A stretch of 42,064 nucleotides of DNA from Chloroflexota bacterium (GTDB taxonomy: Bacteria; Chloroflexota; Dehalococcoidia; Lucifugimonadales; UBA1127), in contig JAPONS010000030.1 of the NCBI GenBank assembly GCA_026713825.1, forward strand, positions 1 through 42,064, in the 5' to 3' direction. Under the pieces are notes generated by a model. The model was given only the letters and a program-made list of their open reading frames with translations. It had not been told where the DNA came from and did no database searches. Below are positions 8,489 through 15,390 of the stretch, piece after piece; positions within the stretch are counted from its first letter, which is position 1; every line of letters begins with the position of its first letter. A program made the translations under genes and the position numbers.

Positions 8489-9883
8489 CTAATTGAACAG
8501 ATCCCGCAGTTTCTGCAGTTCCGCTTCACTATATCGGAAGGTGGCCGGGTCCCACACCATGGTGATCTCCGGTAGTTCTACGTGTTTGGTGATAGTCCCC
8601 GTAATCCGCGTAATCGCGACCTGTGTGTAGATGAGCAGCGCTGCCCCATCTTCCACGATGCACTCATTGGTGAAAAGGGTCGGCGTGCTGCCGCATTCCA
8701 TGTACTGGTTGTCCTCATCAAAATAGTCGTCCTCGGGCGTGACACCCGGCTTCAGCACGGCAAACTGGTACCCCTGTCCTATGTCAGGCTCCTGGAACAC
8801 GAAGGTGAAGGTTCCTTCGCCACACAGCGGAATGACGTGGGTGATGCTGGGCGCCATGACCAGCTCCACCTCTTGGTCGACCGCAAACTTCGTCGTCAGA
8901 TCCGAGTGCATGACGTTGTTCGCGTCCTCGCTGTTGCCATAGCCGAAGGCGTGGCCGAGCTCATGCCAGAGGAGGCGCCGGACGGTCTCTCCGTCGTACG
9001 GCACCCAGTCACCGAGGCAGTTGGTCTCGCCCAGGGGTGCGAGGAGCCGACGGCTCTCGCCGACGATGGTGGCCTGGTGGCCGCCCGCGTCGCGCAGCCA
9101 GCCGATGGTGAAGTCGGGGGTCTCTTGCGGCCCGGAACGGCTGACCGTAAAGCCCTCCTCGGTCCAGGACGCCAGATCTTCGGTCAACAATTGGAGCGAT
9201 TCTTCCACCCCATCCGCAGCGTACTCCGGCAGGTCGTCGACGGTGTAGGTAAGCAGGCCGGTTACGATCCCTCGCAAGAAGAGGTGGCCCAATGCCCGCT
9301 CCCACTCCGCCTCCCGCTGCAGCTCCGTCCGCGTAGAAGCAAGCTCCCGCTCCGCCCGCTGCTTCGCCAAGCGGTCACGAGACGCCACTTGTTGAGCCTC
9401 CTCCGCGGCATCCATTGCTGTTTGCGCCGCCGCTTCCGCCGCGATGCGCTCCTGCTGCTCCTCTCTGGCCTGCTGCAGCGCCTCATTCTTCAGCATCTCT
9501 TGGCTGATGCCCTCCTGCTCAGCGGTCGTCCTGGCAAGTGACTCGCGCTGCGTGGCCGCCTCCGCGACGCCCCTCGCAATGCGTGCGGCGTCAAGCTGCT
9601 GCTGCAGCGTCGCCTGTTGCTGTTGCAGGGATGCAACCTGCGACTCCGCATTCACCCGGCTTTGCGTTTGCACCTGGATCTCGGCCGCCGCTTCAGTGTC
9701 GTCCAGCTTGGCCAGGTCAAGGTCGCTGCGGACCGTGAAAAGGAGGTAAGTCGTCAGGCCAATGAGGCCCAGCATCACAAGAAAACCAAGGACTGTTCCG
9801 TTCAGAAATCGTGCGTTGCCGCGCCGTCTGTTCACTTGCATGGCCAACTTCCCAAGTAGGAAAGCCAGGCCATGTTGTGGCAT
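8489..9883 (-). CDS. Membrane-anchored coiled-coil metzincin-like protein
   Basis: The 464-residue protein has a short cytoplasmic start, one membrane helix (about 31-50), a long Gln/Ala/Glu-rich coiled coil (about 60-195), and an extracellular C-terminal domain resembling matrixin/metzincin proteases. The zinc site reads HELGHAFGYGN (307-317) and is followed by a NNVMHS Met-turn (M325); an IGWLRDAGGHQ strand (260-270) also recalls matrixins. In matrixins the third zinc ligand would be His at 317, but here it is Asn, so the enzyme may be inactive or bind metal differently. Two starts are possible (9883 with GGGAG upstream, or 9841); the first is kept. A C-terminal beta-rich region (about 335-450) is unassigned. 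It is not obviously part of the catabolic pathway. Confidence 0.8.
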   Translation of the reverse strand: MPQHGLAFLLGKLAMQVNRRRGNARFLNGTVLGFLVMLGLIGLTTYLLFTVRSDLDLAKLDDTEAAAEIQVQTQSRVNAESQVASLQQQQATLQQQLDAARIARGVAEAATQRESLARTTAEQEGISQEMLKNEALQQAREEQQERIAAEAAAQTAMDAAEEAQQVASRDRLAKQRAERELASTRTELQREAEWERALGHLFLRGIVTGLLTYTVDDLPEYAADGVEESLQLLTEDLASWTEEGFTVSRSGPQETPDFTIGWLRDAGGHQATIVGESRRLLAPLGETNCLGDWVPYDGETVRRLLWHELGHAFGYGNSEDANNVMHSDLTTKFAVDQEVELVMAPSITHVIPLCGEGTFTFVFQEPDIGQGYQFAVLKPGVTPEDDYFDEDNQYMECGSTPTLFTNECIVEDGAALLIYTQVAITRITGTITKHVELPEITMVWDPATFRYSEAELQKLRDLFN

Positions 9884-9902
9884 GGTCTGGCTCCCGTGTG
9901 AT

Positions 9903-9944
9903 ACGGAGAAAGGAGGCTCACGGAAGGGTCAGCCTCATCTCCGT
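9903..9944 (-). terminator. Hairpin terminator of the RraA operon
   Basis: A two-part stem, ACGGAGA (9903-9909)/TCTCCGT (9938-9944) enclosing GAGGCT (9913-9918)/AGCCTC (9931-9936), lies about 25 bp beyond the RraA stop on the minus strand, with CCTTTCT on the outgoing side of the inner stem. Confidence 0.6.
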
Positions 9945-9969
9945 GGTCTGGTAAGTAGTCTGTGTGCAA

Positions 9970-10626
9970 TTAGCTGGTCTGACGGGTCTGGAGCGCGTGG
10001 TAGCGGAACTTCTCCCGCGCCGCGTCCAGCCGGCCTCCCTTGGCGATCTCCTGCCGGATGTTGTCTTCCGCCTCTTCAATCTCTCGGCTGATGTTCAGCA
10101 CCTCTTCAACACGCTCCTGCGGGATCACCACGATGCCGTCGGCGTCGCCGATGAGGACGTCGCCGGGCGTCACGTGGACCTCGCCCAGCGAGCAGGGCTC
10201 ATTGATGCCGACGCACTCCACGCGGTCCTTGCCGGTGCGCATGGTGTTGCCCCGGCTGAAGATGGGGTAGCCCAGCTCCAGGCTGCGCATCGCGTCTCGG
10301 CAGACACCGTGGATAACCGTGCCCGCAACCTTGTTGCGGTGGGCCATGATCGTCAGGATGTCGCCCCAGACGGTTGCGTTCGGCTTGCCCTCGTTGTCCA
10401 GGACCACCACGTACCCCTCGGGCACCTCGTCGATGTAGTCGCCCACGTTGCCCGGCTTCACCGCGTCGACGGGAATGGTCTTCACCGTGAAGGCCCGCCC
10501 GGCCAGTCGGAAGCTGCGGGCCAACGGCATGATGCCGACGGCCTGCCCGTTGATCCCCAGCCTGTCCAGGGCGTCGCTGATGGCGGTGGTCCCCATTGTG
10601 TTCAGCTCTTCAATGACCTTCTCCAT
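9970..10626 (-). CDS. RraA-family aldolase (LigK/CHA-aldolase-like), copy 1
   Basis: The 218-residue protein belongs to the RraA fold shared by 4-hydroxy-4-methyl-2-oxoglutarate / 4-carboxy-4-hydroxy-2-oxoadipate aldolases and the RNase E inhibitor RraA. The active-site stretch WGDILTIMAHRNKVAG (87-102) and HGVCRD with R110/D111 match the substrate- and Mg-binding motif of the aldolases, including LigK of the 4,5-cleavage pathway. Given the LigB and LigJ homologues here, cleavage of a carboxy-hydroxy-oxoadipate to pyruvate and oxaloacetate is the favoured role, by inference. The start lies 3 bp after the stop of the second RraA gene, so the two are translationally coupled. Confidence 0.85.
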   Translation of the reverse strand: MEKVIEELNTMGTTAISDALDRLGINGQAVGIMPLARSFRLAGRAFTVKTIPVDAVKPGNVGDYIDEVPEGYVVVLDNEGKPNATVWGDILTIMAHRNKVAGTVIHGVCRDAMRSLELGYPIFSRGNTMRTGKDRVECVGINEPCSLGEVHVTPGDVLIGDADGIVVIPQERVEEVLNISREIEEAEDNIRQEIAKGGRLDAAREKFRYHALQTRQTS

Positions 10627-10629
10627 GGA

Positions 10630-11304
10630 CTACTTCCTTTCCAGCATGGTTTCGTAGTTGGACCCCATGACCTGGCTGATGGGCACGCCCGACAGCACGT
10701 CCTTGGTCATGAGCGCCTCTCTGGCCGCGATATCCTCCGCCGCAGCCACCGCTTCCTCCGCGTGGTCGGCCGAGATGAAGACGACGCCGCTGCTGTCCGC
10801 GATGACGAGGTCGCCCGGCTTCACCCAGACGCCGCACATCTCGATCAGCTCGTTGCACGACTCTTCGATAATGCGTGTCCGGGCGGTTACCTGCACCCCG
10901 GCGCGCCCGTAGACCGGCAGGCCCAGCTCCCGGCTCTCGTCCACGTCCCGAACGGCCCCGTCGACGATGACGCCCGCGACGCCCTTGACCTTGGCGCCGT
11001 TCGATAGGATGCCGCCCCACGCAGCGCAGTCGAGGCGCCCGCGGTGGTCGATGACAATGACGTCGCCCGGATTGGAGGCCTCGATGGCTGCCGCACCCAA
11101 GTGTCGCGTCGAACGCTCGCCACCGAAGGCTTTCATACGCGTCGTGACAACACGCCCGCAGATCTTGGCCGTCACCGTGAGGGGCCGCAGGCCAATGACC
11201 GAGCCCTTCAACCCCAACCGGTCCAGGGCGTCTGAGGCCGCACAGGCGTCGACCTTGGAGAGGCGTGCAACCAGGGTTTCCTGGGCCGCTTCCTGCGTTG
11301 CCAT
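10630..11304 (-). CDS. RraA-family aldolase, copy 2
   Basis: This 224-residue paralogue lies upstream of copy 1 in a two-gene operon. It has the same core motif, WGGILSNGAKVKGVAG (96-111) and DGAVRD with R119/D120. The N-terminus differs and the region around 55-70 (TRMKAFGGERSTRHLG) is unlike copy 1, which may mean a different substrate. The ATG at 11304 was chosen, with a GGGGGT stretch 6-8 bases upstream; the frame runs about 100 bases further upstream without support. A TACACT -10-like element lies on the minus strand near 11338, without a clear -35. Confidence 0.85.
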   Translation of the reverse strand: MATQEAAQETLVARLSKVDACAASDALDRLGLKGSVIGLRPLTVTAKICGRVVTTRMKAFGGERSTRHLGAAAIEASNPGDVIVIDHRGRLDCAAWGGILSNGAKVKGVAGVIVDGAVRDVDESRELGLPVYGRAGVQVTARTRIIEESCNELIEMCGVWVKPGDLVIADSSGVVFISADHAEEAVAAAEDIAAREALMTKDVLSGVPISQVMGSNYETMLERK

Positions 11305-11466
11305 AGGAGTACCCCCACAAGCGGAATGCTGTGCGCAGTGTAACGCCTTGGGAGGCAATACGCTAGCAGTTTGGAGGGAATGAATTTCGCGTTTCTTGGG
11401 CAATTTCGCGAGAAACGGGGGGAGTCCGGACGGCCTGGGGCGCCGGTGTCGGGCCGCCAGAGAAGC

Positions 11467-11499
11467 AAAAAGGGGCCCCGCCTGACAGGCGGGGCCCCT
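11467..11499 (-). terminator. Intrinsic terminator of LigB-like copy 2
   Basis: On the minus strand a 14-bp stem (11486-11499 with 11471-11484) is followed by a run of five T (11467-11471). It begins 22 bp past the stop of the LigB-like gene at 11521. This is the most canonical rho-independent terminator in the window. Confidence 0.9.
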
Positions 11500-11520
11500 G
11501 GTATCCGTGTCAGCTTGGAC

Positions 11521-12594
11521 TTACGTCCACTCAACCATGCCCCAGCCGCCGCCGGTGCCGGCGTTGGTGCGGTACACGGGCTCGTAGCCGATCTTCTCTG
11601 CCTTCAGGTGTTCCAGCGCCCCCGCGATGGTGACCCAGTTCAGGGTCTCAGAGGCGGCGGAGTGCAGGCGATGGCGCGGCAGGTTCATCAGGATGTCCGC
11701 GTCGTTGTCCACCATGCCCTTGAGCGCGGTGCGGTCCAGCTCCTCGTCCACCGTGAAGTGGCTCAGGCCGCCGGAGGTCATGATGGCCACCCGGGTGCCG
11801 TTGCCGCCGCTCCAGGACTCGACGGCCTGGCGGATGGCACGGCCAAACTCGAAGCAGCGCTTGGCGCTGGGCTGGTTCGGCGGGTAGCAGGTGTTCTGCC
11901 AAATGGGAACGATGGGGATGAGGTTCTCCTCCATCACGCGCTTCACCACGAAGCTCCACGCGTGGGGCAGGCCGAACTGCCGGGGCTGGGTCACGCGGAC
12001 AGTCTCCATCTCGCCGCCCTTGGAGTGCGGGTACCGGTGGCCCACTGTGCCGCCGGGGTTCTCCCGCAGGTACTTCGAGTGGGACACGTCAAAGTCGTGG
12101 TCAATCATGTACTCGATGATGTGGCGGCCCAGTTCGGAGACCACGGGGATCTCCAGCTCGCGCTGGGGGTAGCCCGCCGCGGAAGCCTTGGCGGCCTCGG
12201 ATGCGTCCGGCGCCACCTTGCGGGGGTAGTAATTGATGGAGTCGCCCCAGTAGACCATGAAGGCAGGCATGTTGTCCTCGAAGAGCATCTCGTCCTGGTC
12301 GTCGCCAACCATGACGGCGATGTCGGGCTTGATGCGCTTGTAGGTCTCCGCCAGGTGGGCGATCGCCGCGTCAGTGTTTTCCTTCTGCCGCTTGTGGGTC
12401 TCATAGTTGCAGAGGTCCGCAATGCTGGGGTTGGCCCGCTCCAGGGCCTCCTCGAAGCTGTAGATCTCGCCGGTCGGAGCGAAGCACAGCTCCTTGTTCC
12501 GCTGGTCGTTGAGGGCGTGGTTTGCCCAGAGCTCAGCCGGCTGCATGAGCATCGGGCTATGGGAGGTCCCTATTCCCAAAACAATCTCTGGCAT
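11521..12594 (-). CDS. LigB-type class III extradiol dioxygenase homologue (copy 2)
   Basis: The 357-residue protein aligns with copy 1 (2147-3217) over its whole length and is almost the same size. H12 in GTSHSPML (first iron ligand), the LPHAWSF His region and VDEELDRTAL (Glu ligand) are present. The segment VMVGDDQDEMLFEDNMP again places Gln (Q100) where LigB has its second His ligand, so the change is a subfamily trait rather than a sequencing slip. The C-terminal NAGTGGGWGM tail is shared. GAAGGAGGAAGAG precedes the ATG. It has its own promoter and terminator. The role in aromatic ring opening is inferred from family and surroundings. Confidence 0.82.
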   Translation of the reverse strand: MPEIVLGIGTSHSPMLMQPAELWANHALNDQRNKELCFAPTGEIYSFEEALERANPSIADLCNYETHKRQKENTDAAIAHLAETYKRIKPDIAVMVGDDQDEMLFEDNMPAFMVYWGDSINYYPRKVAPDASEAAKASAAGYPQRELEIPVVSELGRHIIEYMIDHDFDVSHSKYLRENPGGTVGHRYPHSKGGEMETVRVTQPRQFGLPHAWSFVVKRVMEENLIPIVPIWQNTCYPPNQPSAKRCFEFGRAIRQAVESWSGGNGTRVAIMTSGGLSHFTVDEELDRTALKGMVDNDADILMNLPRHRLHSAASETLNWVTIAGALEHLKAEKIGYEPVYRTNAGTGGGWGMVEWT

Positions 12595-12649
12595 CTCTTC
12601 CTCCTTCGTCCTGTGAACCCTTACTCTTCCTGGCCGTTCTTGGTCGCAG

Positions 12650-12678
12650 ATTATAGACCCCGGTGGGGAATGCGTCCA
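12650..12678 (-). promoter_or_regulatory. Promoter of LigB-like copy 2, inside the upstream terminator
   Basis: On the minus strand: TGGACG (12673-12678), 17 bp, TATAAT (12650-12655), a perfect -10. The -35 lies in the loop, and the spacer in one arm, of the hairpin that ends the upstream amidohydrolase gene. Confidence 0.65.
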
Positions 12679-12689
12679 CCACCGGGGTC
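12656..12689 (-). terminator. Hairpin terminator of the amidohydrolase gene
   Basis: GACCCCGGTGG (12656-12666) pairs with CCACCGGGGTC (12679-12689), an 11-bp stem 14 bp beyond the stop at 12703. The loop holds the -35 of the next gene's promoter. Confidence 0.65.
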
Positions 12690-12702
12690 AAGTGCGCAGA
12701 AA

Positions 12703-13707
12703 CTAGGCGATGGAAAAGCGCGGGAACGCCTTCTTCGCGGTGTCCTCAAACACGTTCTTGCGGTCCTGGTCCGACAGCCAGTCAATGGACTCGATGACGG
12801 GCTTCAGGTCGTCCAGCCACTCGCCCGTCTCGGGGTTCTGGCTGGAGCCGGAACCCGGGTTCTCCGTGCCGAACATGCAGCGGTCAGTGCCGCAGATCTG
12901 GAACAGCAGGTCCAGGCTCTCCTTGTTGTACAGCACCGCGTCGAAGTAGAGCTTGCGCAGGGACTCGTCGAAGGTCTCGACGTCCTTCTCGCGCCAGCGG
13001 TGGGCGCGCCACCGGCCAATCTGGTAGGGCACCGAGCCGCCGCCGTGGCACACAATGATCTTCAGGTCCGGGAAGGTGTCCAGCGTGTTGTGGTCCATGA
13101 GGGACATGATGGCGATGCCCTCTTCCGTGATGAAGTGGTTGGAGTAGGTCTCCCTGTTGTTGCGGCAGGACGCCGTGTGGATCAGGGCGGGCACGTCCAG
13201 CTCAATCATCTTCTCATAGAGGGGGTACCAGTACTCGTCGCCCATGGGAGGCATGTAGGGGTCCTGCCCCTCTGAGGGGTCAGGGTCGATCATGACGCCG
13301 ACGAAGCCCAGCTCCTTGACGCACCGCTCCATCTCCTCGAAGACGATGCTCACGGGCTCGCCCCACACCTGCGGCAGGCCGCAGACGCCGCGGTAGCGGT
13401 CGGGGTAGTAGTCGACGGACTGCTTGATGGCGTCGTTGTTGGCCTTGCAGAAGTCCTCGACGATGCTGGCAAGCGGGTCAGAGTGCATCAGCTGGAAGGG
13501 CCGCGGCGAGAGGAATTGGACGTCCGTGCCGACGCCGTCCATGCGCTTGACGTGGTTGTCGACCACTGGGCGCATGCGCTCGTCGGAAATCTTCAGGCTG
13601 CCGCGCTTGCGGTGGATGCGGCTGGAGAGCAGTCCCGCCTTGAACGCCATGAGCTCCGGCGGGCTGTTGAGGTGCCCGTGAATGTCTACAACCTTGTAGT
13701 CCGCCAT
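12703..13707 (-). CDS. Amidohydrolase-2 family protein (LigJ/ACMSD-like)
   Basis: The 334-residue protein has the amidohydrolase TIM-barrel metal site: HGH (H10/H12) on the first strand, an ALIHTAS strand, IIVCHGGGS and a late FGTEN strand where hydratases and decarboxylases of this group place their acidic residue. It is related to the two LigJ-like proteins at 19439 and 20465 but more distant, with shared IDPDPSEG and WYPLYEKMIEL blocks. Members of this group include 4-oxalomesaconate hydratase and non-oxidative decarboxylases such as ACMSD and gamma-resorcylate decarboxylase, so a hydratase or a decarboxylase is possible. AAGGAGG lies 6 bases before the ATG. It sits upstream of LigB-like copy 2 in the same direction. 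Confidence 0.85.
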   Translation of the reverse strand: MADYKVVDIHGHLNSPPELMAFKAGLLSSRIHRKRGSLKISDERMRPVVDNHVKRMDGVGTDVQFLSPRPFQLMHSDPLASIVEDFCKANNDAIKQSVDYYPDRYRGVCGLPQVWGEPVSIVFEEMERCVKELGFVGVMIDPDPSEGQDPYMPPMGDEYWYPLYEKMIELDVPALIHTASCRNNRETYSNHFITEEGIAIMSLMDHNTLDTFPDLKIIVCHGGGSVPYQIGRWRAHRWREKDVETFDESLRKLYFDAVLYNKESLDLLFQICGTDRCMFGTENPGSGSSQNPETGEWLDDLKPVIESIDWLSDQDRKNVFEDTAKKAFPRFSIA

Positions 13708-13807
13708 GGGGCCTCCTTACGCTCTGATTTTCCTTGCGGCGGAGGAGAAAGTAGATAACACGGGCGCACGCGTACGCGCGCCGCCGCCATAAGTTAAGAG
13801 CGCCCAA

Positions 13808-13836
13808 AGTATCGTTCTCGGAGGGGCCCGTGTCAA
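13808..13836 (-). promoter_or_regulatory. Promoter of the amidohydrolase gene
   Basis: On the minus strand: perfect TTGACA (13831-13836), 17 bp, GATACT (13808-13813), about 100 bp before the start at 13707. It is divergent from the Rieske promoter; the two -35 boxes are 28 bp apart. Confidence 0.6.
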
Positions 13837-13864
13837 TCGCGCCAGCGGCAACCCGGAATTTGCC

Positions 13865-13893
13865 TTGACCCGATGCAGAAACCGGCGTATCCT
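13865..13893 (+). promoter_or_regulatory. Promoter of the Rieske oxygenase gene
   Basis: TTGACC (13865-13870), 17 bp, TATCCT (13888-13893), 74 bp before the ATG at 13968. Confidence 0.65.
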
Positions 13894-13967
13894 CTGCGCA
13901 CCAAAGTGGGTGGCGTGTGCCGTCCACATCACCTTGGATTGGCAAAGACATAGGGAGGATTAAAGGC

Positions 13968-15272
13968 ATGCTCACACAGGAAGACAATGAACTGATCTGT
14001 CGAGTAGGCCCCGGCGCGCCCATGGGCGAGGTGATGCGCCGCTACTGGCACCCCTTGCTCATCTCCGACGAGCTCCCGGAGCCGGACTGCCCGCCCGTCC
14101 GTGCCCGGCTGCTGGGCGAGGACCTGATCGCCTTCCGCGACACAAACGGCAAGATCGGACTCATCGCCGAGTCGTGTCCCCACCGGGGCGCGTCACTGTT
14201 CTTCGGCATCAACCAGGAATGCGGCATCATGTGCATCTACCACGGATGGAAGTTCGACGTGAACGGTGACTGCGTCGACATGCCATCCGACATGCCCGGC
14301 AGCCAGTTCAAGGAGAAGGTGCACGTCACGGCATACCCCACCGTCGAGTCGGCCGGCGTCATCTGGGCGTACATGGGACCAAAGGAGAAGCAGCCCGCGC
14401 CGCCAAACTACATCTTCAACAACCTGCCCCCGGATCACGTCATCGCCTACCGCGTGCCCATCTACTGCAACTACCTGCAGAGCATGGAGGGCAACATCGA
14501 CTCCACCCACCTGGGCACGCTGCACGTCTACCACCAGGACAAGGTTCCCGTTGACCTCGACACCGACAGGCCGGGCTACCCGTCTCCCAAGTTCGCGCTC
14601 TACTCCCGCGCAAAGTACCGCTACGCCCGCGTCGACGTACAGGACACGGACTACGGCTTCCGCCTCATCGCCGAGCGCCCCACTGACGCCGGCAACAAGT
14701 ACATCCGCACTAACTGCTTTGTCCTGCCGTACACGGCCTTCATTGCAGCCCAGCGCCGAGGCGCAGCGGGCGTGCTCATCCAAGTGCCGATTGACGACTA
14801 CACGAACCAGCGCGTGGGCATCCGTTACAACGTCCACGCCCCATTCACCGCCGCGGAGCGACGGCAGACCATCGAAACAGGCGCGCTAATGGACCCGAAC
14901 GAGCCCAAGAAGCGGCTCAAGAGGGCCGAGAACGACTACATGGTCGACCGCTGGGCCCAGAAGAACACCATTCTGGCAGGCATCTGGCCCATCCCCGAGC
15001 AGGACTACGCCCTGATCGAGACCATGGGCGCAATCTACGACCGCACCAAGGAGCACCTCTACGGCGGCGACGCGGCCATCATCCGCTGCCGTCAGATGCT
15101 TTTGGCGATGGCCCGCAACATCCAGGAAGGGATTGACCCGCCGGGCCTCGACCCAGACATTCCGACGCACATGATCCAGTCGGAAGAGATAGTTATCGGC
15201 CCCGACGACGACCCGTGGCTCGTCGCGGCAGACGCCGGCGAGACCACCAAGCGAGGTGAGCGCCTCCGGTAG
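13968..15272 (+). CDS. Rieske non-heme iron oxygenase, alpha subunit
   Basis: The 434-residue protein has an N-terminal Rieske domain with C70-x-H72 (CPHRGAS) and C89-x2-H92 (CIYHGWKF) binding the 2Fe-2S cluster. A catalytic domain follows with the mononuclear iron site D178, H181 and H186 in GNIDSTHLGTLH. The arrangement resembles phthalate dioxygenase / vanillate O-demethylase-type oxygenases (e.g. LigX) acting on aromatic acids. GGGAGG precedes the ATG by about 9 bases. No reductase or ferredoxin partner is encoded in the window, so electron supply must come from elsewhere. Demethylation or hydroxylation of a lignin-like aromatic upstream of ring cleavage would fit the neighbourhood, as inference. 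Confidence 0.92.
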   Translation: MLTQEDNELICRVGPGAPMGEVMRRYWHPLLISDELPEPDCPPVRARLLGEDLIAFRDTNGKIGLIAESCPHRGASLFFGINQECGIMCIYHGWKFDVNGDCVDMPSDMPGSQFKEKVHVTAYPTVESAGVIWAYMGPKEKQPAPPNYIFNNLPPDHVIAYRVPIYCNYLQSMEGNIDSTHLGTLHVYHQDKVPVDLDTDRPGYPSPKFALYSRAKYRYARVDVQDTDYGFRLIAERPTDAGNKYIRTNCFVLPYTAFIAAQRRGAAGVLIQVPIDDYTNQRVGIRYNVHAPFTAAERRQTIETGALMDPNEPKKRLKRAENDYMVDRWAQKNTILAGIWPIPEQDYALIETMGAIYDRTKEHLYGGDAAIIRCRQMLLAMARNIQEGIDPPGLDPDIPTHMIQSEEIVIGPDDDPWLVAADAGETTKRGERLR

Positions 15273-15290
15273 CTGACCTCAGCAACGGAA

Positions 15291-15332
15291 AGGGGGACGG
15301 GTTTTCAGGCTAAACGCCTGTACCGTCCCCCT
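15291..15332 (+). terminator. Hairpin terminator after the Rieske gene
   Basis: AGGGGGACGG (15291-15300) pairs with CCGTCCCCCT (15323-15332), with an inner CAGGC/GCCTG stem, followed by ATGTTTT. It starts 18 bp after the stop. Confidence 0.8.
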
Positions 15333-15390
15333 ATGTTTTGGCAAGGTGACCGAGCCCGGACTGGCAACAAGAGGAGAAAGGAGCGGATCA

